Source of the DNA: Actinoallomurus sp963736325
Lineage (GTDB): Bacteria; Actinomycetota; Actinomycetes; Streptosporangiales; Streptosporangiaceae
DNA length: 64,000 nucleotides
Reading direction: 5' to 3'
NCBI GenBank assembly: GCA_963736325.1
Contig: CAVTOG010000016.1
Span: 558,001 to 622,000, forward strand
Position 1 is the first letter of the stretch, and each line of letters opens with the position of its first letter. The translations under genes were made by a program, and so were the position numbers. Positions 8,421-17,037 of the stretch are shown one piece after another. The notes under the pieces are model-generated. The model searched no databases and was not told where the DNA came from. It worked only from the letters and a program-made list of their open reading frames with translations.

Positions 8421-8520
8421 TCAGTTCACCGTGAGGGTCTCGGCAACCGGGGCGGTGCCCGTCGCCGTGCAGGGCACGGTGACGTTGCCGAGGATCGCCA
8501 CGTTTTGAGCCGTAGGGGGT
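8421..8520 (-). pseudogene. C-terminal coding scrap, no start
   Basis: On the minus strand, a frame ending with TGA at 8421 reads NVAILGNVTVPCTATG then TAPVAETLTVN-stop. It looks like the tail of a secreted beta-rich protein: alternating hydrophobics and one Cys. No start codon, signal peptide or upstream coding precedes it before the TetR gene at 8536. I take it as a remnant left by deletion. It is too short to name a family and could be chance. Confidence 0.3.
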
Positions 8521-8535
8521 CGAAATCGCCGTCCG

Positions 8536-9135
8536 TCAGCGGATCGAGTCGATGCCGCGCTCGACGATCATGAGGGCGCGGTCCACGGCCTCGCGGGTGC
8601 GTTCGGGGTTCCAGCCCTGCGCCCGGCAGTAGGTGATCGCGGCGCGCAGACCGCCGAACGCCGCGCCCACGATCGTCACGGCGCTCACCTCGTCGAGCTC
8701 GGGGCTGATCCGCAGCAGCAGCCGTACGAACCCGTCCTCGGCGTCCGACATCCGCTTCAGGGCGCGCGCCTGGAGCGACGGGCGCTCGCGGATGAGTGAC
8801 ACCTGGATCGCGGAGTACTCGCCCTCGTCGGCGGCCATCGCCTGGAGCAGGTCGACCGCGACGCGGCGGAAGGTCTCCAGCGGCAGTTCGTTCTCCGGGC
8901 GCTCGGCGAGGCGGGCGTTCACCTCGGCGATGCGCTCGTCCATCTCGGCGAAGACCACATCCTCCTTGGAGGGGAAGTAGCTGAAGAACGTGCGCGGGGA
9001 CACCTCGGCCGCGGCCGTGATGTCGGAGATGGTGGTCTCCTCGTAGCCGCGCTCGGTGAACAGGCGGAGCGCGGCGCTCGCGATCGCGCGGCGGGTACGC
9101 TGCTTCTTCAGCTCCCTCAGACCCATGTGATCCAT
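8536..9135 (-). CDS. TetR/AcrR family regulator
   Basis: A 199-residue TetR protein. The N-terminal HTH (about 12-58) carries AIASAALRLFTERGYEETT and the recognition helix VSPRTFFSYFPSKEDVV. The C-terminal ligand domain is all-helical. It is transcribed away from an MMPL transporter and shares a 72-bp promoter region with it, so it probably represses that exporter. A TATATT hexamer (complement of 9142-9147) lies 6 nt before ATG 9135, suggesting a leaderless transcript. ATG 9126 is the alternative start. Confidence 0.87.
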   Translation of the reverse strand: MDHMGLRELKKQRTRRAIASAALRLFTERGYEETTISDITAAAEVSPRTFFSYFPSKEDVVFAEMDERIAEVNARLAERPENELPLETFRRVAVDLLQAMAADEGEYSAIQVSLIRERPSLQARALKRMSDAEDGFVRLLLRISPELDEVSAVTIVGAAFGGLRAAITYCRAQGWNPERTREAVDRALMIVERGIDSIR

Positions 9136-9160
9136 TTCACCAATATATACACTCCCTGCG

Positions 9161-9180
9161 ACTTTGCAGGCGTTGCAAGT
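9161..9180. promoter_or_regulatory. imperfect palindrome between tetR and MMPL genes
   Basis: ACTTTGCA (9161-9168) and TTGCAAGT (9173-9180) form an inverted repeat with one bulge, in the middle of the divergent gap. It is a candidate TetR operator; binding is inferred. Confidence 0.4.
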
Positions 9181-9207
9181 TTTTACGGGGCGTGCTGTCC
9201 TTGTGCC

Positions 9208-11469
9208 ATGGCACGGCTACTGGATCGACTGGGGCGGTTCTGTGCCCGGAACCGTAGATGGGTGCTGGGGGCCTGGGCCGTCATCGCCGTGGCGATGGTG
9301 GCTCTGGGAGCCCTCAGCGGGGGCACGTTCGTTCAGCAGGACCGGCTCCCCGGCACCGAGACACAGCGTTCGATCGACCTGTTGCGGAAGAACTTCTCCG
9401 AGGTCACCGGTCCCACGGCCACGATCGTCTTCCACCCGCAGCAGGGCGTCTCACTGTCCGACTGGCGCGTCGCCGTCCAGGTCGGCCAAGCCATCAAGCA
9501 GGTCGGTGAGCTGTCCCACGTCAACTCGGTGGAGAACCCCTACGGCCACACCGGCGGCGCCAAGGGCCCGAACGCCGTCGTCGCCGTCGCGCACCTGAGG
9601 GGGACCTTCCGCGACCTCAGCGTGAAGGACCTGAAGGACATGCAGGAGGCGGTCGAGCCGGCCCGGCTGGCCGGCGTCGACGTCGACTTCGGCGGCATCG
9701 CCGCGATGGTCCTCAACCAGCCGAAGGCCGGCCCCGAGGAGGGCGTCGGCATCGCCCTCGCCCTGGGGGTGCTGCTGTTCGCTTTCGGGTCGCTCCTGGC
9801 GGCCGGCGTGCCGATCGTCGTCTCGCTCTTCGCGATGGCGATCGCGTACTCCCTGATCCACTACGGCGCCTCGATCTGGCAGGTCCAGCCGAGCGCGCCG
9901 ATGGTGGCGGCCATGCTCGGCATCGGCGCCGGCATCGACTACGCCCTGTTCGTCGTCACGCGGCACCGGCGGCAACTGGCCGACGGCATGGACGTGGAGT
10001 CCTCGATCGGCGTCGCGCTGGCGACCTCCGGGCACGCCGTCGTCTTCGCGGGCGGCACCGTGGTCTTCGCCATCTGCGGGCTGTGGATCTCCGGCATCGC
10101 CTTCATCGGCATCATCGGGCTCGCCACCGCGAGCGCGGTCGCCCTCATGGTGGCCGCCGCGCTCACGCTGCTGCCCGCCGTTCTCGCGGTCCTCGGAACG
10201 AGCATCGACCGCTACCGGATTCCCCGGATCCGGCCCGAGGCGTCCACGCGGAAGTGGGAACGCTGGGGACGCCACGTCGACCGGCACGCCTGGCCGTACG
10301 CGATCGCGGCGTCGCTGGTCCTGCTCTTCATCGCGATCCCGACGCTCAGCCTGCGGTTCGGGATCATGGCCGACGGCACGCTGCCGCACTCCAACAGCGC
10401 CCGCCGCGCGTACGACGTGACGGCCAAGGAGTTCGGGCCGGGCTGGTACAGCCCGTTCGTCGTCGTGGCGCGCGTACCAGCCTCTCAGTGGCCGATCCAG
10501 TCCACCGAGAGCACGAAGGAGGCCAAGGGGCGGATGGCGCTGCGCCGCGAGCCCGGCGGGCGCGTCGCGGTCAGCCCGGACGACCGGCCCGCGTCCAACC
10601 CGCAGGCGCTCCGGCTCGGCGAGGACCTGCGGCGAAGGTTCCGCGGCGTCCTCGGCATCGCGACGGTCGAGGCGCCGATCGTCGTCGGCGACACCGCGAT
10701 CGTGAAGATCGTGCCGACGACGGCGCCGCAGGCCGCGGCAACCGCCGATCTCGTGCAGCACCTGCGCCGGTCGGTGATCCCGCCCGCCGTCGCGTCGTCG
10801 CCGGGATCGGTCGCCTACCTCGGCGGCGAGTCGCCGGCCATCATCGACATGGCGACCATCGTCCGCCAGCGCATGCCGTATGTGGTGATCGCCGTCGTCG
10901 GCGTCGCGGTGATCCTGCTGATCGTGGCGTTCCGGTCGATCGCGGTGCCGCTCAAGGCCGCCCTGATGAACCTGCTGTCGATCGGCGCCGCGTACGGCGT
11001 GGTCGTGGCGGTCTTCCAGTGGGGCTGGGGCATCGGCCTGCTCGGCCTCGACGGGCCGATGCCGATCGTGTCGTTCGTGCCGCTGTTCATGTTCGCGCTG
11101 GTCTTCGGGCTGTCAATGGACTACGAGGTCTTCCTGCTGTCCCGGATACGCGAGGAGTACCTCAAGACGAACGACCCGCACGGGAGCGTCATCACCGGGA
11201 TCGGCTCCACCGCGCGGCTCATCACGTCCGCCGCCCTGATCATGATCTTCGTGTTCCTGAGCTTCCTGCCGCAGCCGGACACGACGGTCAAGATGATGGG
11301 CGTCGGCCTCGCGGCGGCGGTCGCCATGGACGCGACGATCGTCCGGCTCGTGCTGGTGCCCGCGCTGATGAGCCTGCTCGGCCACGCCAACTGGTGGTTT
11401 CCCGGCCGCGGCCACCGCCCGCCGGACGGCGTCCCGTCCGAGGAGAGCCGTACGCTCGAATCGGTCTAG
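9208..11469 (+). CDS. MMPL/RND family transporter
   Basis: A 753-residue membrane protein of the MMPL branch of RND transporters. The first helix is at about 15-37 (WVLGAWAVIAVAMVALGAL), followed by a periplasmic-type loop, helices 2-6 (about 170-340), a helix near 370-390, a second large loop, and helices 8-12 (about 555-735). Conserved membrane Asp residues lie in GAGIDYALFVVTRHR and GLSMDYEVFLLSRIREEY, as needed for proton coupling. Such proteins export lipids or drugs. ATG 9208 starts the family-typical MARLLDRLGRFCARNRR. Control by the divergent TetR is likely. Confidence 0.9.
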   Translation: MARLLDRLGRFCARNRRWVLGAWAVIAVAMVALGALSGGTFVQQDRLPGTETQRSIDLLRKNFSEVTGPTATIVFHPQQGVSLSDWRVAVQVGQAIKQVGELSHVNSVENPYGHTGGAKGPNAVVAVAHLRGTFRDLSVKDLKDMQEAVEPARLAGVDVDFGGIAAMVLNQPKAGPEEGVGIALALGVLLFAFGSLLAAGVPIVVSLFAMAIAYSLIHYGASIWQVQPSAPMVAAMLGIGAGIDYALFVVTRHRRQLADGMDVESSIGVALATSGHAVVFAGGTVVFAICGLWISGIAFIGIIGLATASAVALMVAAALTLLPAVLAVLGTSIDRYRIPRIRPEASTRKWERWGRHVDRHAWPYAIAASLVLLFIAIPTLSLRFGIMADGTLPHSNSARRAYDVTAKEFGPGWYSPFVVVARVPASQWPIQSTESTKEAKGRMALRREPGGRVAVSPDDRPASNPQALRLGEDLRRRFRGVLGIATVEAPIVVGDTAIVKIVPTTAPQAAATADLVQHLRRSVIPPAVASSPGSVAYLGGESPAIIDMATIVRQRMPYVVIAVVGVAVILLIVAFRSIAVPLKAALMNLLSIGAAYGVVVAVFQWGWGIGLLGLDGPMPIVSFVPLFMFALVFGLSMDYEVFLLSRIREEYLKTNDPHGSVITGIGSTARLITSAALIMIFVFLSFLPQPDTTVKMMGVGLAAAVAMDATIVRLVLVPALMSLLGHANWWFPGRGHRPPDGVPSEESRTLESV

Positions 11470-12365
11470 GCGGGCAGCGCGTAGAGGATCAGCGGGACCA
11501 CGGCGACGGTGGTGGCGCCGATGAGCATCGCGCCGCGCATCGGCCGCGTCAGGGGCTCCGGCGCGAGCAGGCGGCGTACGCGGACGATGACCGGGTTGGT
11601 CTCGTCGGCGATGCCGAGAGTGCCCGCCGGGGTGGGTGCGGCACCGGCGGCGGCGAAGCGCAGCAGCGCGGTGGCCAGCTCCTTGGCGGGGCGGTGGCGG
11701 CGGGCGCGGTCGTCGGCGGCCATCTCGATGAGCAGCTCGACCGCGTCGAGCGTGCGGGCGACGATGCGGGCCTGCGGGAAGATGCGGCGCAGCGAGCTGA
11801 AGGGCAGCAGCACGAGGTCGTGGCGCTCGCGAGCGTGCGCGCGCTCGTGCGCGAGCACGGCGGCCAGCTCGTACGGTGCGAGCAGCGCTAGCGTGCCCGC
11901 GCTGACGACGACCTGGGAGCGTACGCCGGGCACGCAGTAGGCGGCGGCGGCCGGATGGTCGACGACGAGCGTGCCGGGCACCTCCGGGTCGCCGTGGGCG
12001 ACGAGGGCGAGCAGCGCGCGGTGCCGCCTTCGCGCGCGCAGGACCGTGCCGATGGCGACGAGCAGCACGCCGACGAGCAGGAGCGTCAGCGTCAGGCCTG
12101 CGGCGACGGCGGCCATATGGAACGACGAGAGGGCCGAGGGGGCCTGGAAGAACCGGATCACGCCGCCGACCACGCTCCGCCCGTACGGCGCGACGCCGAA
12201 GCTGAGGAGGGTGCCGATCGAGGCGAGGCCCCACGCGAGGCCGAGGGCCTGCCACAGCGCGATCGCGGTGTGCGGTGTGCGCCAGGTCCAGCGTGCACGC
12301 GTCAGCAGGTGCGCACCCAGGGCGCTACCGGCCGCCATCAGGGCGAGCAGGGCCGTTCCGGTCAT
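11466..12365 (-). CDS. BlaR1/MecR1-type M56 membrane peptidase
   Basis: A 299-residue protein with N-terminal membrane helices (about 1-20, 35-60, 80-110). A zinc metalloprotease segment contains HERAHARERHD (HExxH-like: HERAH). A terminal hydrophobic helix closes the protein. The family pairs with BlaI-type repressors and cleaves them, or triggers their cleavage, on a signal. There is no C-terminal penicillin-binding sensor, so the signal is not a beta-lactam via that domain. It follows blaI by 5 bp in one operon and ends 4 bp inside the convergent MMPL gene. ATG 12365 is chosen because a longer frame would run into blaI. Confidence 0.85.
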   Translation of the reverse strand: MTGTALLALMAAGSALGAHLLTRARWTWRTPHTAIALWQALGLAWGLASIGTLLSFGVAPYGRSVVGGVIRFFQAPSALSSFHMAAVAAGLTLTLLLVGVLLVAIGTVLRARRRHRALLALVAHGDPEVPGTLVVDHPAAAAYCVPGVRSQVVVSAGTLALLAPYELAAVLAHERAHARERHDLVLLPFSSLRRIFPQARIVARTLDAVELLIEMAADDRARRHRPAKELATALLRFAAAGAAPTPAGTLGIADETNPVIVRVRRLLAPEPLTRPMRGAMLIGATTVAVVPLILYALPA

Positions 12366-12370
12366 CCCGG

Positions 12371-12730
12371 TTATGTCCCTTCCACCTCGTCGAGGACGCG
12401 GCGAAGCAGATCCGCCTCGTCGCCGGACACCGAGCGCGCGAAGTGAGCAAGAGCGGCGACTCGATCGCCCGTCATGCTCAGCGCGCCAAGCATCAACTCC
12501 GCAACATACGCTTCCTTTGTCGCGATCGGACGGTAACGCCAAGCACGGCCTTCCCGCTCTCGTACGAGAAAACCTTTTTTGGCCAGCCGGTCGAGCACCG
12601 TCATCACCGTCGTGTGCGCGAGGTCGCGGTCGTCGGCGAGCGCACGGCCTACCTCACGTGCCGTCGCACCCTGCTCCCGGTGCCACAGGACCTCCATGAC
12701 CGCGCGTTCGAGCTCTCCAAGACCCTTCAC
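12371..12730 (-). CDS. blaI: BlaI/MecI family repressor
   Basis: A 119-residue BlaI/MecI winged-helix repressor. LGELERAVMEVLWH opens the HTH, TTVMTVLDRLAKKGFLVRE is the recognition part, and a helical dimerisation tail follows (about 75-119). It is co-transcribed with the M56 peptidase downstream. Its start lies 18 bp from a palindrome of the known BlaI type (TGTAGTA/TACTACA), which also covers the cydA promoter on the other strand. It should therefore repress itself and the bd oxidase genes. M. tuberculosis BlaI controls ATP synthase genes, a related respiratory link. Confidence 0.9.
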   Translation of the reverse strand: MKGLGELERAVMEVLWHREQGATAREVGRALADDRDLAHTTVMTVLDRLAKKGFLVREREGRAWRYRPIATKEAYVAELMLGALSMTGDRVAALAHFARSVSGDEADLLRRVLDEVEGT

Positions 12731-12747
12731 GCCTACATGCTATCCGC

Positions 12748-12774
12748 TGTAGTACTACGAGCCGTAGTACTACA
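12748..12774. promoter_or_regulatory. BlaI operator shared by blaI and cydA
   Basis: Perfect arms TGTAGTACTAC (12748-12758) and GTAGTACTACA (12764-12774) flank a 5-bp spacer. The half-sites match known BlaI/MecI boxes. A further GTAGTA half-site at 12779-12784 runs into the cydA start codon. The operator covers the proposed cydA -35 and -10 positions. Confidence 0.8.
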
Positions 12775-12776
12775 CT
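12771..12776 (+). promoter_or_regulatory. cydA: -10 element for a leaderless cydA mRNA
   Basis: TACACT ends 7 nt before ATG 12784, with TGTAGT (12748-12753) 17 nt upstream as a weak -35. Both lie within the BlaI palindrome, so bound repressor would block polymerase. No ribosome-binding site precedes the ATG. Confidence 0.5.
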
Positions 12777-12783
12777 TCGTAGT

Positions 12784-14070
12784 ATGAGTGTCGCCTCGAC
12801 AGCGTCGGATTTCCTCGCGGCGCGGACCCAGATGGCCCTGACATTGGGCTTCCATATCGTCCTGGCCGCCATCGGCATCGGCCTTCCCGCCCTGACGCTG
12901 CTCGCCGAGTGGCGCGGCCACCGCACCGGCGACCCCGTCTACCGCGCCCTCGCCCGCCGCTGGGCGAAGGCCACCGGCGTGCTGTTCGCCGTCGGCGCGG
13001 TCTCCGGCACCGTCCTGTCGTTCGAGATGGGCACCCTCTGGCCGCACTTCATGGCCAAGTTCGGGCCGGTCTTCGGCGCGGCCTTCGCCATGGAGGGCAT
13101 CGCCTTCTTCATCGAGGCGATCTTCATTGGCATCTACCTGTACGGCTGGGACCGGCTGTCGCCACGCGTCCACCTGCTCACCGGCCTGCCGATCGTCATC
13201 GGCGGCATCGCGTCGGCGTTCTTCGTCGTCACGGTCAACTCCTGGATGAACCAGCCGCGCGGCTTCCGCCTCGACGCGCACGGCGGCGTCACCGACGTGC
13301 ACCCGCTGGCCGCGATGTTCAACCCGGCGACCCCGCCGGAGGCGGTCCACCTCATCCTCGCGTCGTTCATGGTCTGCGGCTTCAGCGTCGCCTCGGTGTA
13401 CGCGGCCGGGATGCTGCGGGGCCGTCGTGACGCGTACCACCGGCGCGCGTTCGCCATCCCGTTCACGTTCGCCGCGGTGACCGCGCCGCTCCAGGTGATC
13501 GTCGGAGACTGGGCGACCCGGTTCGTCGCGGACAGACAGCCGGTGAAGTTCGCCGCGATGGAGGGCATCGAGCACACGCGGAACGGCGTGCCGTTCAAGG
13601 TCGGGTTCATCGAGGTCCCGAACATGCTGTCGGCGATGCTGCGGTTCGACCCGCACGCGCGGCTCCGCGGCCTGGACTCCTGGCCGCGCGACCTCGAACC
13701 CCCGGCGAACGTCCCCCACTACGCCTTCGACCTGATGGTCGTGGTCGGCACGGGGCTCGTGCTGCTCGGGGCGTGGGCGCTCCTCGCCTGGTGGCGCCGC
13801 CGCGACCTACCGCGTTCGCCGTGGTTCCTGCGCGCCGCGGCCCTCGCGGGCGCCGGCGCCGCCCTCGCCATGGAGGCCGGTTGGACGACCACGGAGGTCG
13901 GCCGCCAGCCGTGGATCGTGTACGGCGTCATGCGCACCGGAGAGGCCGTGAACCCCGGATCCGGGTTGACCGTTGGCCTCTACGTGGTCGTCGTGGTCTA
14001 CGCCGTGCTGACCGCCGTGACCATCATGGTGCTGCGGCGCATCGCGAGCGCCCCGGAGGTGTCCCGATGA
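12784..14070 (+). CDS. cydA: cytochrome bd ubiquinol oxidase subunit I
   Basis: A 428-residue CydA, the quinol-oxidising subunit of the bd terminal oxidase, which binds hemes b558, b595 and d in the membrane. LAARTQMALTLGFH gives the His ligand near residue 20. The GRQPW motif is at EVGRQPWIVYG near residue 385. About nine hydrophobic helices are present. The Q-loop is short, as in actinobacteria. It overlaps cydB by 4 bp (ATGA). No cydDC genes for heme/thiol export follow in the window. It lies under a BlaI operator. Confidence 0.93.
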   Translation: MSVASTASDFLAARTQMALTLGFHIVLAAIGIGLPALTLLAEWRGHRTGDPVYRALARRWAKATGVLFAVGAVSGTVLSFEMGTLWPHFMAKFGPVFGAAFAMEGIAFFIEAIFIGIYLYGWDRLSPRVHLLTGLPIVIGGIASAFFVVTVNSWMNQPRGFRLDAHGGVTDVHPLAAMFNPATPPEAVHLILASFMVCGFSVASVYAAGMLRGRRDAYHRRAFAIPFTFAAVTAPLQVIVGDWATRFVADRQPVKFAAMEGIEHTRNGVPFKVGFIEVPNMLSAMLRFDPHARLRGLDSWPRDLEPPANVPHYAFDLMVVVGTGLVLLGAWALLAWWRRRDLPRSPWFLRAAALAGAGAALAMEAGWTTTEVGRQPWIVYGVMRTGEAVNPGSGLTVGLYVVVVVYAVLTAVTIMVLRRIASAPEVSR

Positions 14071-14951
14071 CCGGAGTCACGGCCGCGCTGATCCTCGCCG
14101 GGCTGACCGCGTACCTGCTGTTCGGCGGGGCCGACTTCGGGGCCGGCGTATGGCACCTGTTCAGCCGCGACCGCAGGCTCATCGAACACGCCATGGGCCC
14201 GGTCTGGGAGGCCAACCACGTCTGGCTGATCTTCGTGATGGTGCTGGCGTGGACGGCGTTCCCGTCGGTGTTCGCCGGGATCGCCGCGGCGTACTGGGTG
14301 CCGCTGTCGATCGCCGCGCTCGGCATCGTCGCGCGCGGCTCGGCGCTGGCGTTCCGCAAGGTCGTGCCCGACCGGTACGCGGGCACCTTCGCGGTCGCGT
14401 CCCTGGTCACGCCGTTCTGCCTGGGCGCCGTCGCGGGCGGCGTCGCGCTCGGGCATCGCGCCTGGCTGAGCCTGCCCGCGGTCTACGCCGGGGTGCTGAT
14501 GACCGGCCTGTGCGTCTACCTGGCGGCCGTGTACCTCACGTGGGACGCCCATCGCGAGGGCGACGCCGAGCGGTTCCGCGTCCTCGCGATGCGCACCGGG
14601 TACGCCGTCGGGGCGCTGGCCCTCATCGGCGCGGTCGCCCTCGGACGTACGGACCGCGCGCCTCACTCGCCGCTCATCGCCCTGTCCGCCGTCGCGGGCG
14701 TCGCGTCGCTGGTCCTGCTGTGGCGCCGTTCCTACCTGGCCGTACGCGTGACCGCCGCGCTCGCCGCCGCGACCGTCCTGTGGGGCGCCGCGACAGGAGC
14801 CCACCTGGGCCTGAGCACCGCGTCCGCGCCGGACGCGGTGCTCAGAGTGGTGCTGATCGCCCTGGCCGCCGGCGGGGTGCTGCTGGTGCCGTCGCTCATC
14901 TGGCTGTACGTCCTCTTCCAGCGCGACGGCTCCCCGCCGGTGGGCAGGTGA
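14067..14951 (+). CDS. cydB: cytochrome bd ubiquinol oxidase subunit II
   Basis: A 294-residue CydB, the structural partner of CydA. It begins with the family segment LFGGADFGAGVWHL, followed by GPVWEANHVWLIFV, and has about eight membrane helices. It is slightly shorter than the usual 330-380 residues. ATG 14067 overlaps the cydA stop (ATGA), giving translational coupling. With CydA it forms a high-affinity oxidase used at low oxygen or when the cytochrome bcc-aa3 branch is blocked. Confidence 0.92.
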   Translation: MTGVTAALILAGLTAYLLFGGADFGAGVWHLFSRDRRLIEHAMGPVWEANHVWLIFVMVLAWTAFPSVFAGIAAAYWVPLSIAALGIVARGSALAFRKVVPDRYAGTFAVASLVTPFCLGAVAGGVALGHRAWLSLPAVYAGVLMTGLCVYLAAVYLTWDAHREGDAERFRVLAMRTGYAVGALALIGAVALGRTDRAPHSPLIALSAVAGVASLVLLWRRSYLAVRVTAALAAATVLWGAATGAHLGLSTASAPDAVLRVVLIALAAGGVLLVPSLIWLYVLFQRDGSPPVGR

Positions 14952-14959
14952 GGGCGCGG

Positions 14960-15265
14960 TCAGCCGAAGATCACGCTGCCGAACCACACCGGCCGCTCCT
15001 CCTGCGGGGAGAGAACGGTGTACGAGCCGTAGCACCCGGGGCCGCGGAAGAGCCACGCGCCCTGGTTCGTCCGGTTCCGGGCCGGCCCGACGCCGCGCAG
15101 CTCGTAGCAGTGATGCTCCTGAGGATTGTTCAGCGTCAGTGCCTCCCCGTTCTCGTCGTGGTAGCCGAATTCGCCGTGGGCCGCCAGCGCGGAGGGCGCG
15201 GAGGACAGGGCCAGCGCGCCGACGGCGGCCAGCGTGGCGGTGACGGTCGTAAGGCGGCCTCGCAT
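14960..15265 (-). CDS. small secreted protein with two cysteines
   Basis: ATG 15265 follows TTGGAGT and gives 101 residues. A signal peptide covers about 1-29 (TATLAAVGALALSSAPSALA). The mature part is about 70 residues with Cys in HHCYELRGVG and GPGCYGSY that could form one disulfide. Many aromatic and Gly residues suggest a small extracellular beta domain, as in actinomycete peptidase-inhibitor-like or lactococcin-like secreted proteins. I do not recognise the family. It converges with cydB. Confidence 0.65.
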   Translation of the reverse strand: MRGRLTTVTATLAAVGALALSSAPSALAAHGEFGYHDENGEALTLNNPQEHHCYELRGVGPARNRTNQGAWLFRGPGCYGSYTVLSPQEERPVWFGSVIFG

Positions 15266-15476
15266 GTTGCACTCCAATGCCGTGCCACCGGCGCGCCCGA
15301 ATGGCGCACCGTAGTCGTTCGATGGCTCTAAGCATTTTCGGTGGCGGGCCGCGCGCCCGGAGGATCGCCGCTCGCCGCACCCGGGTTCACGGCTCATTGA
15401 TGGCGGTTTTCTTACCGCGCCCATGCTCTTTCCCGCTCAAGGCCCATGCGAGGTGCGGCCTGACGCGGCCGTCTCG

Positions 15477-15911
15477 TTAGTCCTCAGGGCGCAGTCGCGT
15501 CGATATCCGGTGGAGTGCGGTCAGGTCGTCGGAGGAGAGTTCGGACAGGGCGGCGGGTGGCTCGTAGAACAGCTCGTTGACCCGTGTCTTCAGCCGTCTG
15601 CCGCTCTCGCTCAGCACCACGACCTTGACGCGCCGGTCGCTCTCGTGAGGACGGCGTTCGACGAGGCCCTGCTTCTCCAGGCGGTCGACGACCCAGGTGA
15701 CGGTCGAGGCGTCGCAGCGCCACGTCTCGGCGAGGGCGCGCATCGGCTCGCCCCGGTCGCCGCTCAGGCGCAGGAGGGCCTTGAGGTCTCCCGGGCTGAC
15801 GCCGAACTCGGTGGTGGTCTCCAGATGGCGCTCGTGCTCGGCCAGGAAGATCTTGTACAGCGACGTCCAGATCTCGGACTTGAGCCGATCGTCGTCTTCC
15901 ATGGCGGCCAT
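15477..15911 (-). CDS. MarR family regulator
   Basis: A 144-residue MarR protein. The winged helix lies at about 45-110 with ALAETWRCDASTVTWVVDRLE as the HTH and RRPHESDRRVKVVVLS as the wing. Helical ends form the dimer interface. The gene is divergent from an NAD-dependent epimerase gene across 110 bp containing a TTGGA/TCCAA palindrome. That epimerase is its likely target; the ligand is unknown. Confidence 0.87.
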   Translation of the reverse strand: MAAMEDDDRLKSEIWTSLYKIFLAEHERHLETTTEFGVSPGDLKALLRLSGDRGEPMRALAETWRCDASTVTWVVDRLEKQGLVERRPHESDRRVKVVVLSESGRRLKTRVNELFYEPPAALSELSSDDLTALHRISTRLRPED

Positions 15912-15955
15912 CGTACGTCCGCCGGATCGCTCAAAATATTGGAGCCATTAAAAGG

Positions 15956-15969
15956 TTGGACATCTCCAA
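15956..15969. promoter_or_regulatory. palindrome TTGGA-N4-TCCAA, candidate MarR site
   Basis: A perfect 5-bp inverted repeat with a 4-bp spacer lies in the AT-rich divergent gap. A second TTGGAG at 15939-15944 also pairs with CTCCAA at 15964-15969. Binding is inferred. Confidence 0.4.
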
Positions 15970-16021
15970 GCTTATGTTACGTTCGACCCCGAACAGCACT
16001 TCGAGCCACGGGAGTCTCGTG

Positions 16022-16855
16022 ATGACCATCCTGGTGACCGGCGCGACCGGCAGAGTCGGCAGCCGTTTCGTCCCCCGGTTGCTCCAGCAGGGGGAGCGGG
16101 TTCGCGTCCTGGCCCGCGACCCCGCACGCGCCGAGCCCCTGGGAGCGGAGGTCGTCGCCGGTGACCTCCGCGACACCGAGGCGCTCGACCGTGCGCTCAA
16201 GGGCGCCGACGCCGTCGTGCACCTCGGCGCGGCGTTCCGCGGTGTCTCCGACGAGGAGGCGAACGCCGTCAACCACACCGCCACCGTCGACCTGGCCGAG
16301 GCCGCGCTCCGCGCCGGCGTCGCGCGATTCGTCAACGCGAGCACGACGCTCGTCTACGGCCACGGCCGGGGCCGCCCCGCACGGGAGTCGGACGCGCCGG
16401 CCCCGCCCGGCTGGGCGTATCCGACCGGCAAGGCGGCGGCCGAACGGGCTCTGCTGAGCCTCCACGAGGCCAAGGGGCTGCCGTTGCGCGTCGTACGCCT
16501 CGCCTACGTGTACGGCGAGGGCGATCCGCACCTGGCCGAGTCGGTGACCTGGGCCCGCGGCTGGCCGCCGCACCGGCGTGCGCACCTCGTGCACCACGCC
16601 GACGTCGCGCAGGCGCTGCTACGGGCCCTGCGAGCCGACGGCATGGACGGCGAGATCTTCAACGCCGCCGACGACGCGCCCGTCACCGCTCTGGAGCTGC
16701 TCCGGCTCAACGGAGAGCCGCTCGCCGAGGACGCGGCGAGCCGTGCGCTCGACGACCCGTGGGAGGGCCTCTGCGACACCTCCAAGATCAGAGAGCTCGG
16801 CTTCCGCCCGATCCACCCCAGCGTCTACGCCGCCAGGGACGCCGGCGCCCTGTAA
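16022..16855 (+). CDS. NAD-dependent epimerase/dehydratase family protein
   Basis: A 277-residue extended SDR protein. The Rossmann nucleotide site TGATGRVGS is at residues 7-15. The acidic/VVHLGA strand follows, and the YPTGKAAAE segment carries the catalytic Tyr and Lys. ATG 16022 has GGGAG upstream and gives the canonical MTILVTGATG start. The substrate, probably a nucleotide sugar or similar, cannot be told. It is divergent from marR and probably induced with its ligand. Confidence 0.82.
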   Translation: MTILVTGATGRVGSRFVPRLLQQGERVRVLARDPARAEPLGAEVVAGDLRDTEALDRALKGADAVVHLGAAFRGVSDEEANAVNHTATVDLAEAALRAGVARFVNASTTLVYGHGRGRPARESDAPAPPGWAYPTGKAAAERALLSLHEAKGLPLRVVRLAYVYGEGDPHLAESVTWARGWPPHRRAHLVHHADVAQALLRALRADGMDGEIFNAADDAPVTALELLRLNGEPLAEDAASRALDDPWEGLCDTSKIRELGFRPIHPSVYAARDAGAL

Positions 16856-17037
16856 ATCGGTTGGGGCCGTGTACGCCCGGTGGGTACGGTCGGGGGACGT
16901 CCGCGTACACGAGGATCCGATGAGACTTCACGAGGCAGGGCGGCGAGCTAGCCGCGTCGGGCCGGGAAACGAGCCGTCGTGCTCGGCCCGGCTCGGCGTG
17001 TCATGCCGCCGTCCTGCCGACTTCGTGAGGCTCATTC

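Noticed and set aside
16860..17037. Possible T-box leader before alaS
   Set aside because: Hairpins such as CGGC-GAGCTA-GCCG occur, but no T-box consensus (a GGTGG-type antiterminator segment) or terminator alternative was seen.
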